From Polymyxa betae (lineage: Eukaryota; Endomyxa; Phytomyxea; Plasmodiophorida; Plasmodiophoridae): a stretch of 64,000 nucleotides of DNA. The stretch is taken from the NCBI GenBank assembly GCA_003693705.1, contig RBZT01000409.1, positions 1 to 64,000 on the forward strand, written 5' to 3'. Shown one piece after another: positions 10,328-21,847 of the stretch. Within the stretch, counting starts at the first letter, position 1. Every line of letters starts with the position of its first letter. Under the pieces are notes generated by a model. The model had not been told where the DNA came from. It saw only the letters and a list, made by a program, of their open reading frames with translations, and did not search any database. The position numbers were made by a program, and so were the translations under genes.

Positions 10328-12169
10328 TTACAGTATTGTGATAGATATAATAGGTGTCCATACAGTACAAGATGCTCCAATTGCTACACCGAATCCAGCT
10401 AGCGACAAAGCGAATTTATGAAGTCCAATAGACGCTCCAGTATGAAGGTTAAGTCCAAGCCCTAGACCGATACCACAGACATTAACTTCGGCTTTGCATA
10501 GCTCAGCTGCAACGAACGCGTGTAGACCAGCAATGCTCGCTTGAGCACCAACTGCTATTGTAGGGCCACGAGCCAGAGCAACGCAAGGACCAGCAACCGC
10601 CTTCGCTTCAAACAACGACGCCTTGTAATACGTCCCGAACGTCATTCGCGAGTTCAGACCGGGACGGATAGCTCCAGCGACCGAGAAATTGGAGCGATAT
10701 CCGACGGCGGGAGGACGATCGACCGATTCCACCAATGATTGAACGATGCCGGTCTCAGAGACGCCCAGATCGGATAATCCCGACCAGAGAGCGGATTCGC
10801 CATGATGACAATCTGATACGATCGTCTTCATATTCTGCAGCGTGAACAGATTGTCGTCGCTGGCGCTGAAGTCGAATTCCGACCGCTGCGACTCCTGCAA
10901 CGAGAACTTCATCGAACACACCTCGAGGAGCTCGATTTCTTGGCAGCACGCGAGATGATCTGGTAGGACGTATTCCGATATGGCGTCGATCTCGGTGGAA
11001 TGCGACAAGAAGCCGATCTCATCGTCGAGATGAAATCGGCATCTGCTCGTGATCGTAATCTCGTGATGGGCGAAATCGAGATTCGCTTCACTAAACGAAT
11101 AGGCGCTTCCGAGACTCTGAGATGAAGCAGAAGATCGTGACCATGATCTTGAACCAATCGATGATCGAGGTGTCGCAGAGAACAAAGTCGACGAACTCGT
11201 CCTAGAAGAAGACGCGTCTCTTGAAAAGGGTGGTAGATAGTCCCATACTTTAATCAGGCCAAGTTTTGCGGTCTTGAACGAGCTCAACGTCATGGCGTTC
11301 GGTCTCAGCGATGGATCTCTTCCCGATAACATCGTCATGATTCTACGAGGCGATTGCTTGACGAGTTTGTCTTCATAATACATCCGATCAGAAGCGTCGT
11401 GATCATCGCCAGGGACGGCCATACTCAGAGACAGAATCTCCATCTCGACGTCTTCTTGAATCAGCGCCCTCTTCAACTCAGCCGCATCCGAATCGACGAA
11501 TTTTATGTCGTCTGCCTTTCTCAGATCGCTGAAAATCCAGACCAGAGGCGATTCCGGATCGTGCGGTAGTACGACGAAGACGTTTCGGGCTGTGAATCCG
11601 GCCTCATGAAGACATGATAAAAGCCGATGTTGATGGTCCATGGTGAGTAATAACGATCGCAAACGAGGGCTGAGATCTGGTCCATAATCTTGCATAGAGG
11701 GAGCTGTAATCAGCAAGACGTCGATGGAGATCTGATGGAGGTCATGAGCGCTTCTATAGAGATCCTGCTCGGATGTAATGTACGTTGATAGATTCGGTCT
11801 GCTGCTGCAGAACGAAGATCTCAGGCCCGGATAGACACCATCATCATCATCATCCGGATCGGTGAGGCTGTAGGGATCAGGATCATGATGCCGAATAATC
11901 GTCGACCCAGATCGGAGCAATTTCGCGACCTGATCTGGGACATTCCCATAATGATGTTGAGCATCGTCAAGATCGTGGAAATTGACGAATTGGGCGTGAT
12001 TGGCGCCATCAATCCAGACCACATCGAACCCGCGCTCGGGACCAGTACCACCACCGATCTGCGACTCGGCAATGAATGTGTCAGCGGCTGATTGAGTTCG
12101 TACGAGGTCGAACAGCAGCCAGCATAATATGAGTGATAGTCGCAGATCTGGTAGGCAGAGATTGAGCAT
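10328..12169 (-). CDS. Unrecognised secreted protein with a Gly/Ala-rich repetitive C-terminus
   Basis: This is one uninterrupted frame of 613 codons. I start it at the Met at 12169 because that gives a signal peptide (LILCWLLFDLVRTQSA); the same frame is open back to 12226. The middle has acidic patches (DPDDDDDG near residue 105), a Ser/Arg-rich stretch (about residues 325-355) and no domain I recognise. The last about 90 residues are small-residue rich with alternating hydrophobics: ASLFEAKAVAGPCVALARGP, GIGLGLGLNLHTGASIG and LAGFGVAIGA. That tail resembles a repetitive glycine-rich motif seen at the C-terminus of assorted eukaryotic proteins of unknown function; this is a weak resemblance from memory. 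It lies between two expansin-like paralogues on the same strand, so a role at the cell surface or wall is an inference only. Confidence 0.65.
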   Translation of the reverse strand: MLNLCLPDLRLSLILCWLLFDLVRTQSAADTFIAESQIGGGTGPERGFDVVWIDGANHAQFVNFHDLDDAQHHYGNVPDQVAKLLRSGSTIIRHHDPDPYSLTDPDDDDDGVYPGLRSSFCSSRPNLSTYITSEQDLYRSAHDLHQISIDVLLITAPSMQDYGPDLSPRLRSLLLTMDHQHRLLSCLHEAGFTARNVFVVLPHDPESPLVWIFSDLRKADDIKFVDSDAAELKRALIQEDVEMEILSLSMAVPGDDHDASDRMYYEDKLVKQSPRRIMTMLSGRDPSLRPNAMTLSSFKTAKLGLIKVWDYLPPFSRDASSSRTSSSTLFSATPRSSIGSRSWSRSSASSQSLGSAYSFSEANLDFAHHEITITSRCRFHLDDEIGFLSHSTEIDAISEYVLPDHLACCQEIELLEVCSMKFSLQESQRSEFDFSASDDNLFTLQNMKTIVSDCHHGESALWSGLSDLGVSETGIVQSLVESVDRPPAVGYRSNFSVAGAIRPGLNSRMTFGTYYKASLFEAKAVAGPCVALARGPTIAVGAQASIAGLHAFVAAELCKAEVNVCGIGLGLGLNLHTGASIGLHKFALSLAGFGVAIGASCTVWTPIISITIL

Positions 12170-12178
12170 TAGCGATCT

Positions 12179-12191
12179 GGGGTGATGGGGT
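12179..12191 (-). promoter_or_regulatory. G-rich 13-mer in the presumed leader of the secreted gene
   Basis: GGGGTGATGGGGT (plus strand) lies 10-22 bp upstream of the chosen ATG at 12169. The same 13-mer occurs at 24120-24132 near the start of the Kelch-BTB gene. Its function is unknown. Confidence 0.3.
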
Positions 12192-12435
12192 ACCCCTCTG
12201 GGGTGAGGGGGTGCCCCATCCGCCACGCAGTCCGCATCAGGAGGCGATTCCCTTCCAAACGAAGAATTGCGACGCTTCGATGGCTATTTCTAGAGGCGAA
12301 TCCGGATTGCTTTAGCGATCGCCTGATTTTGCAATAATCAAGTTAACGAACAAAACTCTTCATCTAATTTTTTTTAATTTTCTAAATTTTGGTTTCACTA
12401 GTTTCCGTTCTATATGGGAGATAGTTTATAGAAGT

Positions 12436-13104
12436 TTAAGAGAAGATCTGGACACTGGATGGAGGTGTACAATTAGATAGGTTGAAGGTGGAGGTCTGTC
12501 CAGATTCATACGTGAACACAACGACAGCATCATCAACGAATAGGTTCTGGCCGCCAGCATTGAATTCGAACCAGGCGCCATTCGAGAAGGTCCCAGGTCT
12601 GCCGGCAAGCGTGGCCGACGCCGGAATCTCCCCGCCGGTGTTCAGCACGCCCAAGATTCGTGAATATCCATCCTGTGCTGATCCGGTGCGGTGAAAGCAT
12701 TGATGGGCAGATCCTGGTAATGGATTCTGTGTTGATAAAGCCACCGAGCAGCCCACTATACCAGGCTGGGCATTATTCGTCGCTTTGTTCCAAGTTTTGC
12801 CTATCATATCGATTCCACAGGAATCCGATCCTATATTGCATGTACTAACAATCACAGCAGGAAATGTGATATTCGAGTTGCAAGAGACGTCAACGACTTG
12901 TCCACATAATCCAGGGCGGTAGATCAGATTGCCTAAGGCATGGCCTTGACCAAGAGCAACAGCATCAGTGATTGTGTAGGCGCTTTCCGGTACTTGACAG
13001 CCGCCACCATCGGACTGAGATGACCAATAGGTGCCCTTGACATCTTGTGCCAATGATCCTCGAATCGAAACCGCAATCAAGACAATGACTGATAACGCCT
13101 TCAT
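12436..13104 (-). CDS. Secreted expansin-like protein (copy 2)
   Basis: This is a single-exon protein of 222 residues, closely similar along its whole length to the protein at 9043-9720. It has a signal peptide (MKALSVIVLIAVSIRGSLA), the same double-psi barrel landmarks (GTYWSSQSDGGGCQVP, RPGLCGQVVDVSC, VIVSTCNIGSDSCGIDMIGK) and the same second domain (HQCFHRTGSAQDGYSRILGV). The two copies are clearly diverged (for example a longer NPLPGSAHQ loop here), so the duplication is not recent. The likely role is wall or substrate loosening outside the cell. The leader immediately upstream of the ATG contains two telomere-like units (13119-13134). Confidence 0.75.
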   Translation of the reverse strand: MKALSVIVLIAVSIRGSLAQDVKGTYWSSQSDGGGCQVPESAYTITDAVALGQGHALGNLIYRPGLCGQVVDVSCNSNITFPAVIVSTCNIGSDSCGIDMIGKTWNKATNNAQPGIVGCSVALSTQNPLPGSAHQCFHRTGSAQDGYSRILGVLNTGGEIPASATLAGRPGTFSNGAWFEFNAGGQNLFVDDAVVVFTYESGQTSTFNLSNCTPPSSVQIFS

Positions 13105-14306
13105 CGTAATGAACTATGATTAGGGTTAGGGTTGTTTGTTGGTGTATCACAAGAGCGATAACTGAATGTTCACTTCCGAATGAATCCTCTTGGGTCGGCT
13201 CTGCTCAAGCATTTCGGATGTGACTCATCATGAAAGGAATCACGAACCGATCACCATAGTGTGTGGCACCTCGTCGAATAAAACCCAATAATAACTGGAG
13301 CCAAAATCATAGTACTTCTTAGTCGTTGTTACACAGATTCTGCCAATGCCTTTGCAGAACACAGCGTGGCAGGTTTTGCTATCACAGGATAAGAAAATCT
13401 CTCACTTTTGTTCGTCTGATAACCGAAGGTAGTACCAGTAAATGCATAAGTCCAGTATGAGAAGATATTCGTACTGATAGGCATATTTTTCTAGGGAATA
13501 TCCACCCCTATTTTCATGGGAATGAAAATAGGACTCAGAGTTTGAAGCGCGCCAAAAAAATGCAACAAAAATGCGCTGTGCAATAAAATATAGAAATAGC
13601 GAAATTGATAAGAAATCCAGCGATAAGCTTCTCGACGTCAGACCTAATCCGTCCTACCAGGTCACTGTGTTGTGTTAATTTACCCAAAGTTAACAAAAAC
13701 ACTGGCAACAGACTGCTCATTAACGAGCACGTCGTCACTTAACTCTGAGGAACTTCAACCTACATCATATAGAGGCATCGGGTGAAGCAGTTTTGGAGTA
13801 GTCTTAGCGCCAGAAATGGCCTGGTGACAGGACATGCAAATAGAGGCCCCAGGAATATATCACTATGTGCTTAGTCTGTCTTGCTTAACTTGAACAACCC
13901 TGTCGATATTCCTTGCCTCTGTTTTCATCAAGCTCAAAGGTTTTGTATATTTCATCTCGATACCGGTACGACCTCGCTGACAATACGCTCAAGCTTATTA
14001 CAGCTATCAGTTCAGGAGATCAGTGAATATCTGTAGACTGAGTATTCGTGAAGCGGATGCAGGACAAAATGCTTCTTGCAACCAATACAAATGGTTTTTT
14101 GAAATGCAGTTTCTCTATCTCCATTGAATCGTAACGTTTGATAAATGCTCAGAATTCACACAGATTGTACAGTATGGCGGCTAAGTGGATCCTCTACAAA
14201 TACAGCAATTGATTCCTTGGCGAATAGTTTTACAGGTATTTAAACAAGGTCAAAAGACAAAACCTGAATTGGGGAGGTTGCGCTTTACAGTGGAGCGCAG
14301 CCCATT
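13105..14306. other. Spacer between expansin-like copy 2 and the small basic protein
   Basis: A telomere-like motif (TTAGGGTTAGGG) lies at 13119-13134, within the presumed promoter or 5' UTR of expansin-like copy 2. The remaining 1.1 kb shows no gene, RNA gene or repeat that I can support. Confidence 0.5.
13119..13134. repeat. Telomere-like motif in the leader of expansin-like copy 2
   Basis: TTAGGGTTAGGGTTG begins 15 bp upstream of the start codon at 13104 on the minus strand, so it is probably transcribed in the 5' UTR as AACCCTAACCCTAA. Confidence 0.6.
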
Positions 14307-14763
14307 GTGAGATTCATCATAAAGCTGATGACGTCATCGATCTTCGAAGAGGCTCTTGTGTTAGTTCGATCGCACGACGACGGAGCGGCTGATGCCCTTC
14401 ATGCTTTACTGGAGCGAGATGATAGAGAACGGCGACGACGTCTGGCTGAAGCTGATTCCTCGCCGGACAAAGGCGTTCTCGATAGTGATGACGACCAGTC
14501 ATCATCGGCGTCGTCGAATATTATTCGTTATTGTAACAGTCCCGGTTCCGATGAGAAGTTAAAGAGAAAATCAGTAAGTCTCATTGAGTTTTACCAAAAT
14601 ATCAAACTTTCTCAAAATATTTTTTGTAATTATGGTTGGTTTTTTTCATCTTTTGAATAACTCATTGATACAGAGCTCAATTCCTGCGGGCTCGACGACC
14701 AAAACTGCCCGAAAAGTTGATTCGATTTTGAAAAAAGCTCAGGCTAAGCGAAAACGAAAATGA
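14307..14763 (+). CDS. Small basic hypothetical protein
   Basis: Two exons (14307-14573 and 14674-14763) joined by a 100-nt GTAAGT...ACAG intron in phase 0 encode about 118 residues. The start may instead be the Met at 14328. The N-terminal half is helical and charged (ALLERDDRERRRRLAEAD). A Ser/Asp-rich linker follows, and the C-terminus is strongly basic (KKAQAKRKRK), as in a nuclear localisation signal. I do not recognise the family. The convincing intron and the charged composition are the evidence that it is a gene. Confidence 0.5.
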
Positions 14764-15767
14764 AGCATTCCATTTCTTGGAATGATATTATGGATGAATC
14801 GGTAAGACAGTCGTCGGGAAGGCTGGCTGGCACCGTCCAAGGGATTCGCCCCGTCCGGCTTATTTATCCGATTTCGCAAAGGGTCTGGCTTCGTAAATAC
14901 GGTAGTACTAAACAAGTCTACTATGGTCCTGGTGCCCGAGGTTTTCGGAAAGCGAGAATTCTTTTGGAAAACAAAAACAATGCAACACTTGAAAGATAAG
15001 GTGTTCGTTGTGGTTTTCTTCAACGATTTTCCAGCGACAAATCTCAACGAATTACTGTCGAAGGAAAACTTAAAGGGATTGTGTTTCAGCTCCTTCGCTG
15101 ATTGTACAACATAAACTGTCAGACTTTATTTGATTAATGAAACCTCCAATCCTTTGAGATATTTCCTTGCTCCAAAACTGGACTTCAAATAACGCAACGC
15201 TAATAATCTTGGAAAGTTTAATTGCTCTGGCTATAAAAATCTGCTCTACGACCATGGGAAGCATTTGATTTGCAGTGTCCTGTTTTGCCATTTCTCATTC
15301 ACCACTCTGGAGTCAACAGTTCTAGATCCGACGCCCGAGCTTATTCTGAATAATATTTCATGTCAAATTCCACATTCGTTAAACTCCATTAACGGTTGAG
15401 ATATTGGAAACTGTGATTGAAATGACTGACGCCTTGAAAAGACTTGATAGCAGCAATCAGCCAGTATGAAAGCCTCTGGCCTTAAAAGGCGTATCCAAAC
15501 ATACAGTTTTCTTGCTTTGAGCTCGTTTCTAAGGCATATTGTTTTCCTTAGAAAACAACGCCTGCGTCGAGAACTTTCGACCGTTTGCAATGAAACCTTT
15601 TCTTCAGGGATGAGTAAGCATTTTTTTGTTTTTGTGATAAAATAAAATGCGTTGCAGTCGCAGTTTTTGTTTTTCGAAGACTGACCCTTTACTTTCCTCA
15701 CAACCCTTTTTTTTCGAACTCCTAAAGTAGGCGGGGGAAAGCGAATATCGTCGTCATTCGGTTCCAT
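14764..15767. other. Spacer upstream of Ire1
   Basis: No supported gene. A minus-strand frame starting with ATG at 15767, directly against the Ire1 ATG, begins EPNDDDIRFPPPTLGVRKKR and then has a plausible GTAAAG donor, so a small divergent gene is possible. I could not build a convincing product. Confidence 0.35.
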
Positions 15768-18700
15768 ATGTTATTGACGACGCTGTCGATAGTACTTGTC
15801 TACTTGGCAACGAAATCGACAGCGTCTCATCATGACGATGCATTGGCCGTATTGCCGACCACGAGGTCGACCTCAGAGACGATTCGTCTGCTGTTGACAA
15901 CCGCCGATGGAGACCTTGCTTTAGTCACCATCGACTCGGGCATGATTCTTTGGCGTGTGTCTGCCGAGAAGCCTATCGTGGTGATTTCATCTCCATCGGG
16001 TGGGGCGTCTGTCGAATTTGCTAACCACTTAATCGTCCCGGGCCTCGATGGCACCCTGTTTCTTGATAGAGATCGAGCACTAGATCCTTTACCGGTAAGG
16101 AACCTTCTTTCTTCTTGTTCATGGTTTTCCAGAACAATGGTTTTAATGATTCTAAGCCGATAATATTGACTTTCATGCGTTTTTCTTAGCTTTCTGAATT
16201 TGAAATATTCAATATCCATTTCCTATCTACATATTTGGACCGTCCATCGTTTTTGCTGAATTAACGCTGCTTCAAGATATTCAAAGATGCTTTTACTGCT
16301 CTTTCTTTTCGAGCTCCTTTTCTATCTATAAATGTCCCTGGTCAAAAGGGTTTAGCGATTTCATTTATCTTTTATCGTACTACCATCAATATTTTAAAGA
16401 CATCGGTTCGTTTAGGGTGTATATCGTTTTAATTTTTTTCTGAGGTTTAATTTGTCTGTTACTCCAAGCTTCGCAACGTCGCTGACATGTCGTAGGTATC
16501 GATAAAAGAGCTTGTGGATAGGGCGCCATTCCAAACTCGAGACGGGACCCGATTCCTGGCTCAGAAGCAAACCGAGGTTATGCTGCTGGATATGGTTTCC
16601 GGGGACGTTCTGCAGAGGTTTAGCGCTGACAGATGTAATGTCGATGCCGACTGTGGCTCACCCCATCCTGGAGCCGATACGAGTGCTGCCGCTGTCTGGG
16701 TGGGTCGTGCTGATTACACGATCAGCGCCATGAGACCCGACGAATGCTGGAACATGACGTATTCGGAATTTGTTCCTGTTAATCGTCCCAGCGGTGATGC
16801 TCGTGACGCCCTTTGTATGTTTGCAATATCTAGGAAATCGTTTCCAAAGATCGCGTAGGGGCTTTGCCTAAGATTCTCGCCTCGGCATCGGGCGACGTCT
16901 GGGCTCGCGATCGTTCGTCGGACCAGATTATGTGGAGAATTGAATTGGGGTCAGCTCTGGCATCTGCATATGCAATTATCGGTGACGATACTGTTAAAAT
17001 CCCCATTCAATATGTTGATGATGACCTGGATAAGCGCTTCCATGGTAAATACCTTTTTTTAGAATCAGCGATTTCAAAAATAATTTTTTTTAATTTCTTT
17101 GCCCTTGTTTTTGCTGGTACCTGTTTGGTAATGTTTCGTCTTTGTAGGCCCAGCGATTGCTCGGCTACCGACGGGCCAGGCTGTGGTCATCTCTAATCAT
17201 ATTGAATCATCGTCTGTGTTTCTTCATCCATACGATCCGTTCTTGGCAATTGCTCCGCCTCCATCAGCCCAGAATCCGGCTCTCGATCAAGGTCCCTTTC
17301 GGGCCCAGCTACCGCCTCCCGAACCTCCCTCGGTAGCTAATCTAGTTACGTATTCCAACTAACATACTTGTAGCAGCGGAGAGGTGATACATTGCAGATT
17401 ACTTTAAACTTCCCGGACTCAGCGAGTCGATTCGCGTTAATCGTTTTGCTGACGTTGTGCTCGGCGATTATTGCCCAGGCATTGGTGCGGCGCCTGATCG
17501 CGAAACTGATGATGCCGACAGCCACTTCAAAAAAGAAGAAGAAGAAGTCTCCTGTCGAGACCCAGGATAAGCTCAATCGAAACCCTGCAGATGTATTGAC
17601 GATCGGGAAGATCATTGTCAAAACGGGAAATGTTTTGGGAATTGGCAGTCAGGGCACCATCGTTTTCGACGGCATGTTCGAAGGTTGCTCGAATTATCTC
17701 TCCTTTATCGTAATCCTCCACTAGTTTTATGGATTTTTTTATTTGATCTTTTGTGTTCTTGGCTTACATAGTTGCTGCTTTACAGCTTAAAATGGAGCTG
17801 TGTTCCTCCTTAAGCTAAATATTCGGCTTATGCAGATGTTATAATTTCTATATGCAATCAAGTCGTATCTGTACATTGATTTAGACTATCTTTGGCGTAG
17901 CTTTGATAGCTATATTATTTTCAACAAAGCCAGTTGTCAGGAATAGCTGAAGACTTTTAATTCAGACCGCTCCGTTGCTGTGAAGCGCCTTCAGAAGCAC
18001 TTGTTCAGTCATGCTACACGAGAGATCGCTCTCATGATAGAAAGTGACAGCCATCCATCCGTCCTGAGATATTTCGCTCGTGAAGACGATTCTAATTTTA
18101 TCTATGTCGCCATTGAACGCTGTTACTGCTCATTAGGTAAAATTCTATTCTGCGCTCCCTCACTTTCAAACTGATCCGGAAATCAGCCGACATTGTAGCG
18201 GGAGCGACTCCAAAAGTAACGTCGCCGCTGTTGACGCGCGAGATGCGGCCGACCCCGTTTGCGTTGCGAATTCTGTCAGACTTGGTGGCCGGTGTAGAAT
18301 TTCTACATTCAATATCGATTGTACATAAGGTTGTTACTGATCTTCTATCACTGTTTGATGGATTAATCGATTCTGCAGGATATCAAACCTGCCAATATCC
18401 TCATCTCTGAAGACCACTCGTACTATTATTTTCCTTCTGCTTCTTTAGTGCTGTTCAGTTTTTCAGCATTTTCAGCATGCATCTGAAAATTGATTCTGTT
18501 TTTGTATTTCTATCCGTAGATTTCCTTCTGTCGACTTTTAGTATATTGTTTTATAACAATCTCGTTCTTGTCGAAATTTTTCGCATTCCTTTCTTCTTCT
18601 AGCGTATAATATACATTAAGCTCTTGCTTACTCGGTTGCCCAGAGCAAAAATAGCGGACATGGGCCTTTCCCTGCGTCTGGACAAAGATCGCTCATCATT

Positions 18701-19727
18701 CCATCTGAGTTCACCGGGTGCCGGCAGCATGGGCTGGCACGCTCCGGAGCTGGTACGTCTGGATCCGGAGACTCGCCTCACCCGCTCTGTCGATATTTTT
18801 TCAATCGGCTGTGTTATATACTATGTGCTAACACGAGGTCTTCACCCGTTTGGAGATAGGTAGAAACAATTGATCTGTCAAATTTGGTTGCTGTTTTTTG
18901 TTTCCGTTTTACGAGTGTTGAGAATTGCCTGCTCACCAATGTCATGTTTAGCTTTGAGCGTGATTCAAACATTTTATTGGGTCGCTACAATCTAGACCGC
19001 ATTCGACATCTTCCAGAGGCTGTTGATTTAATCCAGAGTATGCTCAGTTTTGATCCTCAGCAAAGGTAAAACCCCCATTCTTTCCGTTTCTTTTTATTTA
19101 TTTCCACTTTATAGGCCGTTATGTACCGAGGTGCTTCGGCATCCTTTTTTCTGGTCTGATGAGAAAAAGCTTGAGGTTAATCGCGTTTGTGATTTAGCAA
19201 ATAAGCTGGTGATTATTGTTTCGTAGTTCCTACAAGAAGTATCGGATCGGGTCGAGTTTGAAAAACCCGATTCACCATTACGGAAGGCTCTGGAGAGTCA
19301 GGCGGCCCGCATTGTAGGCAAAGCGTGGAATCGAATCATTGACCCATCGCTGGTTGATAATCTCGGTAAATACCGCAAATACCAATACGACTCAATTCGT
19401 GATTGCCTGCGTGTTATTCGCAACAAGAAGAACCATTATCGCGACCTGCCATCAGAAGTTCAGGTATTTATGCTTTTGTTGGCGACATCAATCCATAATG
19501 ATATTATTTTGCAGCAAAACTTGGGCGAGTACCCGTCTGGTTTTCTGTTCTATTTCACGTCAAGGTTCCCGTCTCTCTTATTATACTCGTTTGCTTTTGC
19601 TGGCCGTTTCTTTGCCAATGAGTCACCACTTTCGCGGCATTTCGTCGGGCTGTCTGAGCAATTGCTACGGAAGCATTGGCAGATCTGGGGCGGTGCTGAG
19701 CCCGAGGACGACGCCGATCTCCACTGA
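15768..19727 (+). CDS. IRE1: Ire1 unfolded-protein sensor: luminal domain, kinase and KEN RNase
   Basis: Thirteen exons fit: 15768-16094, 16496-16814, 16859-17044, 17148-17332, 17374-17683, 17966-18136, 18187-18329, 18379-18419, 18644-18859, 18952-19065, 19115-19175, 19227-19463 and 19515-19727. A signal peptide leads into a PQQ-like luminal sensor with the conserved WNMTYSEF. A membrane helix (FALIVLLTLCSAIIAQALV) and a Lys-rich linker follow. The kinase has GIGSQGTIVF, VAVKRL, HKDIKPANIL and ADMG in place of DFG, and is followed by the KEN RNase (VIRNKKNHYRDLP, YFTSRFP), which keeps the Tyr, Arg, Asn and His used for cleavage. In other organisms Ire1 sits in the ER membrane, senses unfolded proteins and cleaves a HAC1/XBP1-type mRNA. 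It is convergent with the GT60 gene, 224 bp apart. Confidence 0.92.
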
Positions 19728-19951
19728 ACGATACTGCATTTTGTCAAGTAATCCGCTATGTAATGCTGTTCAGGTAAAGTTGCAGACTGAAATGTCGGAA
19801 ACTCATCTGATGCTTTGCAGGTCCGAGTTCTGGAAATGCGTTATATAGACGAACCGACCAGGAATCACTTATTGTTGAGTCCTCGATCGATATATCATTG
19901 TTTTATTTTCCAGTGTTCTTTTGTATACTAATTATAAATTAAGCCGGATCG

Positions 19952-21635
19952 CTAGTCGGGACCGCATGCCATTGTTGGCCGTCGTATTGCATCGAGCAGC
20001 GACTGGTTAACGTTGGCGGCGTCGTTGACCAGTCGACACCAGCGTACTGGAGATATTCGTCTAATGACCTCGCTGTTCCCATCCCCAATGCTTCCAACTC
20101 CGATCGATCGATTTTCTAAGCGAAATTCATTGGCGCTCGATGCTGGCAACTTAGCTGCTGTCTGATCTACCTCGTTGATTTCGTCATCTGCTGGAACCCG
20201 AGAGCTCAGAATCATTCGAGCGCGCGCCTCTGATAATCGCGCCGGAATGTCCCAATTGGGCGTCTCGGCATAGACGTTATGACGTCGCTCGCCGTACAAA
20301 TGAGTGACGAGGTTCATCCGGGGTGTGAACAGGTCCCAGCCGCTCGTCCATAAACGTGCCCCGATCCTGGAACCTGTAAGTAAGGATGCAGAACTGCAGT
20401 AATTGTTCTTACAGGATTTCTTCGCCATGGAACAAGTATGGCAGATAGCGATCGAATGGAGCGTCGTACAGCATTCGGGACCGGCCTGCCAGAAATCCGG
20501 CTCCGATAAATGGCGAATAACACGTTGTCTTCTCTCCGTTCTCATCAAGTGCGACGCCTTCCGCCATGTTCTACGATTCCATCAGCGTTAATGTCTCGGA
20601 TAACGCCGAGCTTACTTCTTTTCGGCACCAATCTGGGATCTGGTAGAGAAGGCCAGGTGGCGCCCACTCCGTCGTCACTTTGCAGTTCCTATTTTGCTCA
20701 ATCAATGCCGTGCGAAAGCGAGGTGAGCCACGTCTATACCATTGTCGCACGCTCTTACCCAGATCCTTCGCTTCCGGTGCCGGGTAATGGCTGAGAATGG
20801 CCCGAGTCGGTTCAGGCATAGCGGCGATATTGGCCAGCAACTCCTGGTCCCAGTTCTGAAGGAATTTCGCATGCGCATCGATCTGTAGAAATACCTCCTC
20901 TCCGTCCCTTTGGAAAGAATTTAGTCGTAAGTTAGCTTGAGGTTTCACTTTGAAATCCCGTTTCGTAATTGAATATCAAAGAATGTTTAGTTGAAAAGAT
21001 GCTGCAGATTACCATAACTTGGAAGAGATATATCTCGCATGTGTTGGCCCACGACTCGATTTGCAGTGAAGACGAACGAGACGAACCTGTTTTTGCCTCT
21101 CATATTCAAGTTTGCTCTCACAGGGCATATCAAGGGTCTCATTAACGCCCAGCGGTTCGCTCCACGGCTTCATCTGATCAACAACGCCGACGAATACCCG
21201 TGTCGGGTCCTTCGCCATCGCAAACATGCTTTTCAACGTATCTTGGCAAAAGTTATCGCGAAACGACGAAATCGCCACGAAGATCGTCCCTGGTCTGGGG
21301 TTCGCCACTTTTTCAGCGATGCGTCCTCGATAATCCGACACGGATTCATTGAAGAATGGCAGGTCGCCTTCTGTGTAAGTATGCTGGTCTAAGCTTAAAA
21401 TGTCACGATCAACAGTTTCCAGAGCGGCCATCGGGGCGGTCCCAGGCGTTCTCGATTTCTGCATGATGGACATTATGAGGATGACTCCCAATGTTGTCAT
21501 CGCCATCGCACTGGAAGCCACCAGCAAGCTTTGCGGCGTTGATACAATTCGGCCGAACACCTTTCCGAGCGGTGATTTCGCCTCGGTGGCGAATCGCCTT
21601 CGGCCTGGACCCAACATCGGCGCTGATGTTTCCAC
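19952..21635 (-). CDS. GT60-family GlcNAc transferase with an N-terminal membrane anchor
   Basis: Four exons (21013-21635, 20616-20907, 20413-20570, 19952-20366) restore the GT60 core: TIFVAISSFRDNFC, a DxD-like QIDAH preceded by LWDGEEVFL, then FIGAGFLAGRSRML, LPYLFHGEEIL and GARLWTSGWDLFTP. The family includes the Skp1 hydroxyproline GlcNAc transferase. Here residues about 36-57 (SLLVASSAMAMTTLGVILIM) form a single membrane helix near the N-terminus, as in type II Golgi enzymes, so a secretory substrate is more likely than cytosolic Skp1. The first intron ends in AAAG rather than CAG/TAG; the junction is well supported by the family pattern. The 3' end faces Ire1. Confidence 0.82.
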
Positions 21636-21847
21636 CCAAAACGTACTGGTTCAAGCCGGCGGACGCTGTATGCGACCAAAATCGTACTGCATGCATGCAG
21701 TCAGTTCGAGATGGGACCATGACGCGGAACTGTTGCATCCTGCAGCCAATCACAGAACGTTGGGCCAGCACCATCATCTAGGCTGCCGGGCGAGGGGCAC
21801 CGGAGGCGATGTTCAATCCAACTCTATGTAGAGATATTTATAAATAA

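Noticed and set aside
14760-14999. 79-codon frame overlapping the stop of the small basic protein (ATGA)
   Set aside because: A bacterial-style overlap is not expected here; no domain or splice support.
15363-15767. Minus-strand frame starting directly against the Ire1 ATG
   Set aside because: The first 25 residues look codon-like, but the rest is low complexity and no complete model could be built; noted in the spacer entry only.
16815-16849. A 35-nt Ire1 intron ending in AAAG
   Set aside because: A standard TAG acceptor at 16858 is in the same frame and gives a typical 44-nt intron.
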